A program made the translations under genes and the position numbers. A DNA stretch of 64,000 bases from Nyssa sinensis (taxonomy: Eukaryota > Streptophyta > Magnoliopsida > Cornales > Nyssaceae): assembly GCA_008638375.1 (NCBI GenBank), contig CM018050.1:31548220-31612219 (forward strand), written 5' to 3'. How positions within the stretch are numbered: position 1 is the first letter of the stretch; every line of letters starts with the position of its first letter. Shown piece by piece: positions 32,823 through 47,200 of the stretch. The notes under the pieces are model-generated. The model made no database searches. It had not been told where the DNA came from and saw only the letters and a list, made by a program, of their open reading frames with translations.

Positions 32823-35500
32823 CATGAGCGTTCTCTTATATTTTTACTTAATAGTTTGTCTTTTATGTTTCACTAAAACAGCCATTTTGTTTGATTTTAT
32901 TATTTTGTTGTAATCGTCAAGTGCTTGTATTATTGGAATCATCTGATATTGATATTAGATGTCATAGTAAATTAAAGCATTCAATGTTATTCAAGTTTAT
33001 ATTATCAATAGAGGGACAAGTTTGAATCTTGTTTGCAACATATAAAGCATCAAATTCTTGATAATATTAGAAGGATCGGTTGCTGTTCAATCTAACAGCA
33101 CTGACATTATATGGAATCAATCTCGTGATTAAGAAAGGTTACATTGTAATAAAAACTTCATTCATTTTATATCGTAAAAAAGGGAAACCAACTAATACTG
33201 GAAGACTATATTTGTTTGCCGGCTTGAGGAGGGAATTGAATAAATTAGTCCCGATTACCTTGTGAAGCCGGTGTTTGATAGACAAAAAAAATGAAGGGGC
33301 TCATTAATAGTACCAGAAGTAAATAATGATCTAGAGCATGGATAAAATAATGGGAGGAAAGGGTTGGGATTATTAATCCTATTACTATTAGTGAAGGAAA
33401 GAACTAATCCACCCGTATCCAATCTATGAAACAAACATAGCCGAAAAATCTTAGCAATGAATTGACCCTTGGTTATGACAACAAATATTTCAGAGATGTT
33501 ACGGAATGAAGGCCCTCTCACCGCACATAAATGTGCACATTCAAATTCAACCCCTATGTCACATGTCCTAATTTCATCTCCTCAAAACCCTAGTTTAAAT
33601 CAAGCTCACAAAAGTTGATAATTCAATTTGGAGCTTCTCCCCAATCAAACCTAGAGGTTCTAAGCACACTACACCCACTGTGTGATGAACCCGATCTTCC
33701 TTCCCTAGCAATGTTCGAGTTCGACATGACAATTTATTTCCTAGGCTACTCTAAAACTGCCAATAATGAGATCATTTGGTTCCAATGGATACATAAGAAT
33801 CACAAATGGAGCTTTACAACCCACATGTAAGAGAACTTTGAATAGTTGAAGAATATGAGCAAGGAGCAAATTACAATCCATAGCTAAATTCAAAACACCC
33901 ACTTGCATGTATATATATTTACGCAAATGATTTCACTTATTTCAAAGAAGACTGTTTTAGTTGTTAGAGAATATAATCCATAAAATTATACCATCTATAA
34001 TAGTTTAAGCTTTTAGATGAATTGGAGATTTAATAGTAGTAAAACCAAATTCACTCAATTGGCTCCATAAGTAGAGAAATATGAACTAGGAAGCAAGTAA
34101 AATCAATTTGTCACATTTGCGTTGGACTTTTGTTCATAGATATTGAAGGACAAAAGTTTGATCCATGGAAAGTTCAAATACAGTACCATTCACCAAATAG
34201 TCTCAAGTCTTTTCATAACAAGGACAGGATCAAGGAAAATAAATACACTGGAAGTGGGGAAATTTTTTCATATGCATGCCCACATGATTCGATTTCAGAA
34301 TATTTTGTTCAATTTACCACCATCCAACTTTTACAAGCAACACTTTCATTAACATCATGAATCACAAACAATAACTCAGCATAATTTAAATTGTTGTATA
34401 CTGAAATCAACTGCATATCATGAAACTACTAAGCCAGTGCAACGTAACTTGAGCTCCACCCGGGAACACATCCATCATGACGGAAAGATGGTAGTCCTCT
34501 GTGTCAACTTGAAATATGGAAAGTTTCAGGAGAAATTCTAAAGAAAATCTGGAGTTATGAAGTGCTTTATAACTATATTAGTTCAGCTAATAACTCCTCT
34601 ATTTCATGCAACCTTATTTCTTACCAAGTGCTCGTGGTCTAACATTTCAAATGTCTTACTAAAATCACCTTTGATGAAGGCAAATGCAGCCAGAAATACA
34701 ACAACATTTTGGTGTGAGCAAGTTTGTTGGCAACGTGTATTTATAAATAAATTCATATAACAAGGAATGAACTTCATTCTTCCATTTGTGGAATTATAAA
34801 TTTTCGTTTCATTTCATATATCATCTAACAATACTAAATTGTTTTGATGACCCCTAATTCCGATTAACACCAGCAACTTAAAAAAAAAAGGTTTATCCCA
34901 AAAGATTGATCAAATTGTGTCACTTGGATCCATCTTTTCCAGACTTCTCCCAATTCCATGTTAACCCTTTCTATCATAATTTCCTCTGTTTCTCCTTTAG
35001 AATAGAATCAATGAAAGCAACACGTAGATTGCGACAGAGATGCAATAATGAGATTAAACACCTCCAGATCTGCAACATCAAATTGATACCTAGTTGCTTC
35101 CTTTTCGTTTCGAACTCGATCAAATGTCTTTTTGCTTGAAATCATCAATCCAAATGTTGCATTTAGACACGGAATGCGACGCCAGAGAAAGTCTTATTGC
35201 TATCAAAAAAAGAAGAAGCAGGATACCGGTTGAGCCGGTTAAAGGAAGACCACTGTCCCAACGCACGGTGGGGTTAGGATATTAGGCAGCCAAGTCCCAA
35301 TCTTCTTCATGATAAGGTAGTTCAAGTAAAAGAAGATTCGTATACGCACGGAATAACATAATTATTAGGATTAATTACACTTAAATTTTTGTAATATTTT
35401 GAGTTTAGTTTGTAAAATAAGATTAAAATTATTTAGGAGTAAAAATATTGAATAAAAATATGTGGATCTAATAAAAAAAACTCAACTAATATTACACAAA
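32823..35500. other. Displaced PR-10 3' flank and unassigned AT-rich DNA
   Basis: 32823-33060 continues the PR-10 3' UTR and flank; it resembles 35880-36000 and 36840-36895, downstream of the PR-10 relic. From 33060 to 35500 I see only short open frames without a recognisable domain. A minus-strand stretch at 34428-34503 could be an isolated exon (DVFPGGAQVTLHW), but it has no partner exons. Confidence 0.5.
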
Positions 35501-35504
35501 ATGT

Positions 35505-35640
35505 AATGTTATAATTACAGAAGATCAAATTAAGAGCGGTGAAAGCAAAATTGTGGAAATGTTCAAAGATATTGAGGCCTACCTCTTGGCAAACCATGGT
35601 ACATATAACTCATGCTGCCTAGTGCTACATTGAGATACAA
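35505..35640 (+). pseudogene. PR-10 exon 2 relic
   Basis: The sequence encodes ITEDQIKSGESK, then MFKDIEAYLLAN, matching the last 35 codons of the PR-10 gene ([24 protein letters not shown]). The similarity continues past the lost stop codon into the 3' UTR (ATGCTGCC/ATGCTACC). The upstream part of the gene is absent. The next 350 bp keep similarity to the PR-10 3' flank in patches. Two copies of a 60-bp TTACAATTCGG...TTCAGTTGGTA segment at 35755-35850 follow. Confidence 0.75.
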
Positions 35641-35850
35641 TTTTACGTTGAATCTCGTTGAGTACAAATTTCTTTGGGACTATCCCAAGGTAAAAAAAAA
35701 AAAAGACTCGACATATCTAGCAGTTGCTGGAGGGGTATCGATAACGCCACAAGTTTACAGTTCGGTCACACGCTCAAAGGATTCAGTTGGTAAAACTGAT
35801 TTACAATTCGGCTACACGATCAAAGGGTTCAGTTGGTAGGGTCAGTTTCG

Positions 35851-37056
35851 GGTTATAAAAAAAAAGAGATACAATATTACGAATGTGCTCTTGTATTGTT
35901 AGTTGAAAGTGTGGCTTTTATGTTTTCCTACCATGGCTAAAACCTTATGGCTTGATTTTATGTTCTGCTATTTTGCTCTGCTAAAAAAATACATACAATC
36001 ATATTGTGTAACTATTTACTTGAATTTGGGTTAAGTTTACTTTCCAAAAAAAGAACTCCAAAGAATTAGTTTTGTATAATGCAATTGAACTGATTTTAAA
36101 TTTTTTTGTATTTGGTCTATACCTTTTAGTATTACAATAGTTCACAAATGTTCCTAACAAAGTCAGATTAAAGGAAAATTGATTTTTAAAAAATCATATA
36201 ATTTAATGAGAATGATTCTAACGTAATTAGTTTGAAAAATTCCCAAAACGCTTGCAATCTTTTAAAAATGACTCTTCTTTTTGAAAGATCATGTTGAAAG
36301 TTTGTGTACATGTCGTGGTATTATTTTGTTGAGAGTCGAGACCATGAACCATGTGGCTGTTGTTCTAAATAATATTGGACTAACATAATTCTCTCTATAA
36401 CATTCAACACTGTTGAGGGTGGACTTTGAGGCAACAATAAGATTGTTTCATTGTAACCTAGAAGTCACAAAAACAACTTCTCTCTTTGCAGAAATAACGC
36501 TACATAAATTTAATCTTCCTCATACCACGCTGTGACGAAAACCTCATACACTAGACTAACATTTTTCTAACATTTAACACTGTTAACATAATATCAAGAT
36601 AAACTGGAGAAGTCCAGCTAAGGAATTGCATTGTTTGAACCCTGAAACCTTAGTTACATGATCACCCGCTTCTTCTAAATCCTGTCTAAAGAAAAATCAT
36701 GACTAGTTGTAAATAGAGAGCTTTGATTCAACTTCACATTTAACCAAGTCATAACCACTAGCTTTAAAAGCCTTAACAGCTTAGTCAATATTTCTCATGA
36801 ATTGTTGGCAGACCTTTTTTCAGGAAGGGTGACACTAGATGTCTCTCAGTAAATTAAGAGCATTTAAAGTTATTCAAGTTTACTTGATCAAAATAAGGTA
36901 TAATTGCCAAGAAAAGAGTAAATGTTCAGATCAAAATACAGCCTGAGAATTCAGGGAGAAGCCTATGTCATCTTTTTCATTGCTGCAGAAGCCCAGGGGA
37001 AGTCACTTGTATTCTGCTGCTTATACTGAAATTAGCATAGATGGAAAAAATATTTA

Positions 37057-37095
<39 letters not shown>

Positions 37096-37397
37096 TTTCT
37101 ACAATAAACCACAATTTTGTAAAATGATACTGTGATTAATGCAGTCTAATGATAACAAAACTGAACCAGAAAGAGGTTGAGCCCATCTTTTTATACAACA
37201 TTTAGGACAGTTCAAAAGAAAAGTATAATCTAACCAGAAAAGGGTTGCACCTATCCTTCCCTGGTTGCAGAAATTCGAAGAATAGCCTCCATGAAATGAC
37301 CAAGGCAGGCTTGGCTCGAATCAAGAAAGCGAACTTTGAACAATCCTGCAAATCAGCCCCCCTGCATGCCAAGACTCCTTGCCCAGAAGGGCTAGAA
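35851..37397. other. Intergenic DNA downstream of the lectin/eIFiso4G gene
   Basis: No gene recognised. 36697-36752 and 36840-36895 resemble sequences next to the other PR-10 copies. A (TA)n run lies at 37061-37090. The 3' UTR of the minus-strand gene ending at 37398 must lie in the right part of this stretch. Confidence 0.5.
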
Positions 37398-40300
37398 TTA
37401 ATGGTCCTCATGGCAGGCATCAAAATTGTCTATCTGGAGCTTATCATCTTCCACTTCAGTTATGTTCTCCACTTCCACCTGCCAAAACAGTGGTCAGAGA
37501 ATGATTATTATTTTCTTCTTAAATATGGTCAAATAAGATAATCAGATAAAAGGAAAATAAGGCTAATGTAATGCTTCAATGGATTTCCAATTTTCCATGG
37601 TCACTAAGATCAGAAAGTAAACCTCTTCGTTTCTAGGGACCCAATTGTTGGCCCTCAGGTCAAGAACATTCTGGACCATGAACCTCAATTGTCGTGCAAG
37701 TTGGGTGTCTGTTACCAGCTCCTTCAGTCGGCTGAAATAGACATCAGTCATTCGCCGAGACTTTGGTCTCTCATCGATCTGCTTACCAATGGTTTTAAAA
37801 AGTTGACATAATGCCTCCACATTTTCCTCGGCTGGGCAAGTTTGAGGATCATGTCCCAAAAGCTCCTATATCACACAATCATAGCATGTAGGTCAACTAT
37901 AAAGGACAATACAAGGGAATTCTTGTTGTCACCATGCATTTTTTTAATTAACTTCTGTGACTCAGAGGCTTTTATACTTGTTTTCAAACCTATGTGATTT
38001 TTAGAAGTGTCTTTAAAAAAGACGTCTTTAAACCAAAAATTTTATCCAAAGACGCTTCTAAAGTGTCTTTTCAAAAGACTCCTTTTGACTTAAAATAATG
38101 AACATTAATCAGTGATCAATTTTTCAAGACTTAGAACTTATTCAACAAGAAGGTGTATTTTGAAGAAATGTCTCTAAAGGCGTCCTTTGAAAAGATATTT
38201 CAGTTGAAAAAATTGGTTCAGAAACATTTTTTGAAAAGACACCTTTGAAAAATGCAAGAATTAACTAAAAAACTGCATGGGTCAGAAAATAAGAAAATAA
38301 ACTGCATGTCTCGACTAAAAAACTCCAATACAATCGCTAGATACTGGAAAGAACAGCTAGGGTGCGAACTCATTGAACTCAGTCTGACCTGAACAATGTG
38401 GTGGACAATCTTTTCAGGTACCATCCTCTGTTTCAGAAGTTCTCCAATGAAGCAGATGTTTCCAATAGTTCTCAGTTTGACAATTCTTTCTTTACACATT
38501 CGGTCAATTTCTTGCTCTGGGGCAGTCATCTGCCTAATTTCTGCCATCAGCTGATCCGAACATTCAAATGCTTCCTGGCAATTATTCAAGAGAACTCTCC
38601 TAAATGTAATCTCTCTCCCACCAGGTTCATCAGACAGGAAACGAGGAAGCTTCTCATTCAGGTCAGAGCAAAGGAGAGCAATCAAGGGACAAAATGTTGG
38701 CTCCAGCACAGCCTTATCGAAAATCAGTGACATGACACCCTGCAGTTGCAAAAAAGACTCCATTTTATTACAAGATAGAGAACACTAAAAACCTCCCACA
38801 ACTGAAGCGTCGTTCAGTTTTGGCAATTAATACTTAAAATTTTCAGTACTGAATATATTAACTGCATTTGATAATATAACATTAGTTATCACCTGGAAGT
38901 AAAATTTTAATAAGGATAGATGAAAGAAATTCATTCATCACTGAAACTAAATGCACTAAGTGAAAAGTTATTTTAAAATTAATTTTAATTTATAAATTTT
39001 TCTTCAATTCTACAAAGTTAAAACTTATATCAGTACTAAAATTGTATGGTACTCAATTTTTAGTTTTACCAAACAGCACCTAAGTCTACTAAGATCTCTA
39101 CATTGTGGAACCTTTAAAATATCAGGAGTTGTGATTCCGGAGTTGATCAGTTGACCTTTGAGAAAATCATACTTCTCTGGGGTCAAATTATTTAGAATCC
39201 TGCACAAAAATGTAACATTTGTCACAACAAGTACACTAAAGCCATTAAAAATAAAAAATAAATTGTCCAACAAACTCCTCCCCCCCCCCCCCCCTCCCAC
39301 CCTCCTCAAAAAAAAAATCTCTTAGTTAGATTGAAACTTCGAATTCCTATTATATTTCCATTGGTTTTGTCACATATCAAGATTTATAGCAAATTGTGGA
39401 AGAAAATCATTCAGATTTTCTCATTTATTTTTTTTTTTCTAAATAAAAAGATAGTGATTTTCATTGAGATCAGATTACAAGGAATCAAGGATCAAATATA
39501 TAGTTACCATTTCACTCTTCTAAGGACATATTCCTTTGCAGATAGATTTCGTCTCCTTGACACCCATGGCACTTTAGCCTTGGTAAGAGCAGGAACAGAT
39601 CCTACCTGGTTTGCACACAATGTTAGAGTGATCCCACCATGAATAATTATATCATTCCCAAATTTTTGAACTAAATTTTAACTTCTAAATGATGTGACAA
39701 TGCATCATCAAATGATGTGGATAATGTGACCTGATGATGCATCATTTGAGAGTCAAACATTCAAAAATTTGAGTAAAATAACATTACTTCAGCACCAAAT
39801 GAAAGCCGAACATATAAAAATAATAATAATAATCTAGCATACGAGAGAGAGAGAGATCAAATTCACTGCAATAGCTTTAAAAATGGGATAACATCATACA
39901 CATTGAAGTCCAGTACATAAAATTTGCATAACTCATATGTCATACTTGCACTATACAAAGAAAGAATGATTGTGTGATCAACATACACTTCTAAAATTTG
40001 TAAGGTAAATTTGACAGCTATTAGACCATCAATGTTGTATGGAACAAAATGTTGAGCAGTTAAGAAACAACATATTACTAACCTAAGTGTGGCCGAAATG
40101 TTAATTCATGTTTAACATCTTTAGGAGCTGGATTAGCATCAGAGGTGACTGAGGCAGCAGATGTAGCTGAGGCAGCATTAACTTGCTTGGGTGAAAAACT
40201 ATGAAGCTTGAAACATTTAGCTCTTGTATGCCCAGGTTTATCACAATAAGTGCAATGTGGTCGATTCCGACCTTTATTTTCGGTACTACTTTTTGAATTT

Positions 40301-41219
40301 TCCTTATTATTCATCCTTGTGTTAGATTCCAGTGGTTGGTGAAATTTCCTTTGGCAGCAATGAGCAGCACCATCTGGTTGGACTGGTGTGACACAATGAA
40401 TTTCCCTTTACTTTTCTTCTTGAAGTACAAGAGAATAAACCTTACCAACTGAAGGAAGAGGTTCAATAACAAGAATTTGACTCGAAGAACAACATATGAC
40501 TCATTTAACCCCATAAAAAATTGATAAATGTGTTCCCGTTGTTCATGTTGAAAAAGAACCTTAGAAGCACCACAAGTGCAATCAGGAACAATACTATTGG
40601 AAGCAAGTTTGTCCCAAAGAGATTTCAATTTAGTGAAATATGATGTAATGGAGGCTTGTTCCTGAATGGTATTGCATATAGATCATTTGATATGAAAAAC
40701 TCTAGTTGCACTTCCTTGAGAGAATCGGCCTTTGAGGTCATCCTAGACTTCCTTTGTCGTATCAGCATAGATGACGCTATTGGCAATATCTGAAGATATG
40801 GAATTTAATAACCATGATAACACCATGTCATTGCAGCGTAACCATTCAGCAATCTCGATAACAGAGGCATCTGGTTTTGTAAGACTCCCATTTACAAAAC
40901 TCAATTTGTTTTTGGCTGAGAGAGCCATTCTCATTGCGCGGCACCAAGTGGGATAGTTATCACCATTAAAGAGTTGATAAAGTAGAACAACACCCGGACT
41001 ATCAAATGGATGAAGATAATAAGGAGAATTGATATTGGAGCCATGTGATCTATTGTTTGTAGATATGACTGTTGTTGATTTAGTTATGGTATGTGAGAGA
41101 AGAAACAAAGAGAATCAATCAAAAAAAAAAAAATTTGTTTGGATGATTGTAAAAAAATGCAAAAAGGATGTCTCAGAATCGAGATGCTCTGATACCATAT
41201 AAAATAAATTTGTGAAGGA

Positions 41220-41255
<36 letters not shown>

Positions 41256-44200
41256 AATATATATTTGTTGTGTATTACAATGATCACAGAGAGCTCTTTA
41301 TATAGGAGAGTTGGGGAGCTATACAAGGCAATTAGAATGCTCTATAAGGAAAAGGTAAGAAAGGAAAGAGGAATATGCTAAGATTATACCCTAACCTATA
41401 TCATATACAGTAACCCTAATTATAGACCAATATTATGGTTTATAATGTTACATCTAACATCCCCCGTCAAACTCAAGATGGTAGAACAGAAATCAACTTG
41501 AGTTTGGAAACTAAATCTTGAAGACGCCCAGGAGGATGAGCTTTGGTGAAAATATCAGCAACTTGATTAGCGGAGGAGATTGGAAGAAGACAAACAGTGC
41601 CACGGAGAATATGTTGCAGAATAAAGTGACAATCAATCTCGATATGCTTGTTACGCTCATGAAAGACATCATTGTGAGTAATTTGGATAGCACTCTGATT
41701 GTCACAATGAAGAGTGGTAGCAGAGGTGGAAGGCACATCCATGTCTGCAAGTAACCAACGAAGCCAAAGAAGCTCCTAGGTGCCATTTGCAAGAGCACGA
41801 TATTTTGCTTCAGTGCTTGATCTGGCAATGACAGTCTGTTTTTGCTGCGCCAAGAGATGAGAGAAGAACCAAGAAAGAAATAGAAACCAGTGGTAGAACG
41901 ACGATCAATAGGATCCCCCGCCCAATCAGCATCAGAGTAAGAACGTAAATCAAGGGATGAATGAGCAGAAAAATGAAAGCCATGAAACATCGTGCCCTTA
42001 ACATAGCGAAGAATACGAAGGACAGGCTGCATAGTGAGTGGAGCGAGGAGCAGACAGGAACTGACTCACAATATGAACATCATGAGCAATATCAGGTCGA
42101 GTAACAATAAGATAGACGAGACTCCCAACCAGCTGGTGATATAAAGACGGATCGGTGAGCGGGACGCCATCCAATGGGGTGAGGCGAGAATTAGGCTCAA
42201 AAGGGGTAGGAGCAGTCTTAGTATCAGTGAGCCCGGCACGAGCAAGGAAATCTGAAGCATATTTTGCTTGAGAAAGATAGTAACCGTTAGAATAAGAAGA
42301 AATCTCAAGGCCGAGAAAATAACAGGAGAGATCCAAGGTCCTTCATTTCAAAATGTTGACTGAGAAACTGTTTCAAATCGGTAATGCCAGCGAGATCATC
42401 GCCAGTGATGATCATATCATCAACATAAAGGAGTAAGAAGATAGACCCACGAGCAGACTTGCGGAGAAAAAGGGCAGAATCCTGAGAACTGGAAGTGAAA
42501 CCAAAGTCTCCAATAACAGAGCTAAACTTGGTAAACCAAGCACGGGAAGCCTGCTTAAGTCTATAGAGAGCACGGCGAAGCTTGCAAACTTTATGAGGAG
42601 GATGGTTGTATCCAGGAGGATGGTTGTATAAAGACTTCTTCTTGAAGATCACCATTCAAGAAGGCATTTTTCACATCCATTTAAAATAAACCCCATTTGC
42701 GAATAGCAGTGACGGCGAGTAAACTGCGGCCAGAGGTGAGACGGGCAACAGGAGCAAAGATCTCTTCATAGTCAATTCAATATTCTTGGGTAAAGCCTTT
42801 GGCCACAAGACGAGCCTTGTATCTGTCAATAGAACCATCGGAGTGAGTTTTAATTTTGTAAACCCATTTGCAACCCATAGCCTTTTTGTTAGGAAGGAGA
42901 TCAACAGGATCCCAAGTATGTGTTTTCTCGAGTGCCTGCAATTCTTCTGTCATAGCTTGCTACCAAAGAGGGTTAGAACTGGCCTCACGATAAGATTGAG
43001 GCTCATGATGGGAAAGAATGGTAGAAAAACAATGATAGTCACGGAGACGAGTAGGTGGTTCCCTTACCCGGATAGAACGACGAGGTGGAGGACCCGTAGT
43101 GGAGATATCAGAGGATGAGCTGGAGTCAGGTGAATCAGTGGCAATGGCTGGTGGATCAATGTCAATGGCCGATGAGTCAGTTGTAATGGCAGGATCATCA
43201 GACAAAGGAGATGTGTCAGGAGAACCTGTAGGTAGAAGCTCAGAGGGCTCATCAGGAAATAAGTCAATAGAGGAATCAGTAAAGAATAAAGAAGTTGACG
43301 GGGAGGATACGTGAAAGGGAGAGAGAGAGGAGAACATCTTGTGTTCCCAAAAGACAACATGACGAGAAATACGAAGTTTCTTGGAGTAAGGATCCCAACA
43401 TCTGTAGCCTTTATGTTCAATGCCATAACCCAAGAAACAACAGAGACGAGCTCGGGATTCCAACTTAGAGCGCTCATGGGGTTGGAGTAGAACAAAACAA
43501 GGCACAACCAAAAACACGAAGAAGACTATAGTCAGGAGGAACACCATAAAGGCTGTTCATATGGAGATTGATTATGGATGACAGGGGAGGGGAGGCGGTT
43601 GATAGTATAAACAGCAGTAAGAGCAGCCTCCCCCCAAAAACGTTCAGGGCATGAGGCAAAGATGAGAAGTGCCCGAACAGTGTCCAGAATATGTCTATGC
43701 TTGCGTTCAGCACGACCATTTTGTTGAGAAGTGCCAGGGTAGGAACGATGGGGAAGAGTACCATGCTGACGAAGAGTATGTAAGAAACCAGAATCTTTAT
43801 ATTCCATGGCATTGTCGGAGCGGAAGACTTTGATAGAACAAGAAAACTGAGTGTTTATCATGCAGTCAAAGTCAAGATAGATTTGAGGTAACTCAGAGCG
43901 ATTTTTCATGAGATAAATCCAAGTAAAACGAGAATAATCATCAATAAAAATAACAAAGTATATGGATCCACCCATGGTAGAATGAGGCGAAGGGCCCCAA
44001 ATATTAGAGTGAATTAGATCAAAAGGAGCAGCAGAAACAGAATCACTTTTATTAAAGGACAAAGCAAGTTGTTTGGCAAGTTGACAAGAAAGACAATCAA
44101 TTTGTTTATTTTTGACAGATCCTAACAATCCACTAGAAATTAAGGTTTGTAGACGACTAGGAGAGACATGACCCAATCGGGAGTGCCAAAGCGTGGTAGG

Positions 44201-47200
44201 AGAAACCGTTCAGACAGAGGCTGCAGAGGAAAGTGGGGAAGTGAGCTGAGGAGGAATACGGAGATGGATGAGCTCAAACAAGCGTCCAACCTTACAGCTT
44301 ATCCCAATGGTCTTCCCTGTCTGTGGATCCTGCACACAACAACCAGAAAAAAGAGAAAAGAACATTGAGTCCAAGATCACATAATTGGCCAACAGATATA
44401 AGATTGAGGGTTAGATTGGGTATAAGATAGGTGCTAGGAAGAAATGTATGAGATGTGGAGACCTCACCAACATGACTAACAGACATATGTAAGCCATCTA
44501 CTGTGTGAATTTTGGGAATATGGGAACCAAGAGTTGTAGAAGTGAAAATACTAGGGTTGGAGGTCATATGATCGCTGCATGCAGAATCAAAATACCAAAA
44601 GGACTTACCAGAAGTGGCAGACATTGCAGTGGATGGTGAAGGTGCAAGAACCTGTTTGAGAATTGCTTCAAGATCGGCAACAGAGAAGGATGGAGAGGGA
44701 GACTCAGATAGAGGAGATCCTTCGGCAGCAGCAACGACAGAAGAGGAAGCAGGCCCTAGTTTGGATGGATGACCAGGTCGGCCCTTGGGCCAGTTGCCGC
44801 GGGACTGACGATTAGGATTTTTGTGGTAGTCATCTTGATAGTGTCCAGGTCCCAGTTTCTGATAGAAGCGGCATACTCTAGTAGGGCAGTCGAGGAAAAC
44901 ATGGCCAAAGAGATGACAATACTTGCAAACTTTTTGAGAAGATGAACTACTCTTGTGGGAAGTGGGCCGGAAGGTAGCAAGTGCAGTGTCGGTTGAAGAG
45001 GGATTGAGGAGACCAAGACGAGTTTCTTCAGAGAGCAGTTCAGAGATGGCTTGCTCGAGAGTAGGGAGAGGATTGCGGTGAAGCAAGGACGCTCGAATCG
45101 GCTCGAAGTGGGAATTAAGAGCCATAAGAAAATGAATCAAGTGTTGTTGATCACGGTAGGTAGCAAATTGATGAGCATCGGCAGTGTAGCGCCATGTGGG
45201 TTCGAATGGTGTCAATTGATCCCAAAGGGCATACATTTGGGATAGAAAATCATTAATAGATTGACCAGATTCCTGTCGTGTACGATGAAGAGAGCTGAGA
45301 AGTTGATATTGGTGAGCGAGGCCAGTAGTGGTGTAACGAGCTGCTAAGAAATCCCAGACTGATTTGGCTGATGAAATGCGACCAAATTGGAGGTTGATAG
45401 AAGATACGGTGGTGTTGCGAAACCACGTGATGATCTGGTGATTTTTACTATCGCAGTCGTCAAGTTGTTCAAGAAATTTGTCAGCTACCTCGTCCATGCC
45501 TTTCTGAGGTTCAATGATATTTCCAGTAATATAGCGCCACAACTTGCGACCTCGAAGAAAATTGGACATAGCTTGTGCCCAAGGAAGGTAATTTGAACCA
45601 TCCAGAATGACAATGATGGGCTGGGAGGCATCAGAACGTTCTATAGCCATTAAAAAGAGTAAAAAGTCATAGTAAAGGACTGTACGGACCAAATTGATCA
45701 AAACAGAGTCCAAAAATGGATTCAGAAGGTCCAAATTGGCTAGGAACGGGTCTAAACCTGTTCTGAACCGGTCAAAAAGGGGTTGAACTGGTCGTTGGAA
45801 GAGAAGACACAATGAACCGGTTCAGGCGTGAACCGACAGTGACCCTAGGGCTGATGTGGCAGAGCGCGCTGACGTGGCAAGCTGGTGGACCTGGATGCTG
45901 ACGTGGCAGATAATGGACCAGGGTGGTGACATGGCGGATGACGTGGCAAGAACAGCAAGCAGGCACGTGGACAGCGCGTTGTATGGCGCGTGAGGGCGCA
46001 TGGGGAGCACGTGGAGGGTGCGTGGGGAGCGTGGACGGCGCGTGTGAGAGGCTGGTGGCGTATGAGCAGGCTGTGAGTTGACTTCTAGGGGCACGTGAGG
46101 GGTGTTTGAGGTTCTGGTTTCGCGATTTGGGTAGATTATTCTTCAAGGATGGTTTCTGTGGGAAAATTGATATTTTTGGTGGTAAGAGGATGGCAGACAG
46201 ATCCCCTTTTGGTGATAGAGGAGAGGAATAGTGGTGGAATGGCGGCAATTGGAGGAGGAGCACTGCTCATAATGAGGGCGGCATAGTTTTGATACCATGT
46301 GAAGGAAAAGGTATATATATATATTGAATATATATTTGTTGTGTATTACAATGATCACAGAGAGCTCTTTATATAGGAGAGCTGGGGAGCTATACAAGGC
46401 AATTAGAATGCTCTATAAGGGAAAGATAAGAAAGGAAAGAAGAGTATGCTAAGATTATACCCTAACCTATATCATATACAGTAACCCTAATTATAGACCA
46501 ATATTATGGTCTATAATGTTACATCTAACAAAATTAAAGAGAGAAGAACAGAAAATAATAAACACAAGTTTTATGTAATTTGGTTTTGGTTGCCTACTCC
46601 ACACGATCTTTTTATTTTATTTCTCACATATGTACAAGCTTTACAATGAGAAGAATTATATACAAGAAGAAGAAGAAAAAAGTCATATAAGGTAAGATGT
46701 AATCAATCCATTAAATTTAGGAAAGAAAAATCTTCTCCTAATAAAAAAGGAAAGCCTTCCATAAAAAAAAAAATCTACTATAATCTTACAAAAAAATTAC
46801 AATAGGTAGAGATGCAAAACACTCAAAAAAATAAAAAAAAAATGACACTACTACTAAGGTCTTGAAATCTTGAAACTATTCTCATTTCCCTACCGACTCC
46901 TGGTATCTCAATCAGTTGATCCCTAGAGCATATTCTTTTCCTTGTTCTATAGTGTTTTTTGATCTCTCTCACATATAACTAGAAATCCTATGAAACCCTC
47001 AAACACATCTCTCATACGGTGATGAAACCAGAAATTATGGTTAGCAGTAGGTGAAAGCATATGTATTAGAATTTTGGGAGACCTTATAAAAATAAAAATA
47101 AAAATAAAATTGGGGACCGATTCCTAATTGTTAAAGAATTTTAGCAAAGTAATAGGAGAGAATGTAAGATTTTGAAATCTTTGCCCCCTAGCCCCTTGAG

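Larger units (their letters stand above)
41211..46530 (-). mobile_element. Copia-2: Ty1/copia element nested in the copia-1 LTR
   Basis: LTRs at 41211-41459 and 46298-46530 start TGTGAAGG and end ATCTAACA on the plus strand. The target duplication AAATT is perfect (41206-41210 and 46531-46535). The primer site TGGTATCAAA abuts the right LTR and a purine tract (reverse complement TTGAGTTTGACGGGGGA) abuts the left, so the element reads on the minus strand. The LTRs differ by about six substitutions outside a variable (TA)n tract, roughly 2.6%. Gag is nearly open but pol has several breaks, so this copy is probably dead. Confidence 0.92.

Noticed and set aside
34428..34503. Possible isolated exon encoding DVFPGGAQVTLHW on the minus strand
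   Set aside because: No partner exons, no recognised family, and followed quickly by a stop. Too little to call a gene.
37563..39309. A separate short MIF4G-only gene starting inside exon 9 or 8
   Set aside because: The exons link in phase to upstream eIFiso4G exons as far as 49159, so shorter starts are unnecessary.
41511..43547. Several overlapping minus- and plus-strand frames in copia-2 pol as separate genes
   Set aside because: They are fragments or shadows of one broken pol reading frame on the minus strand.
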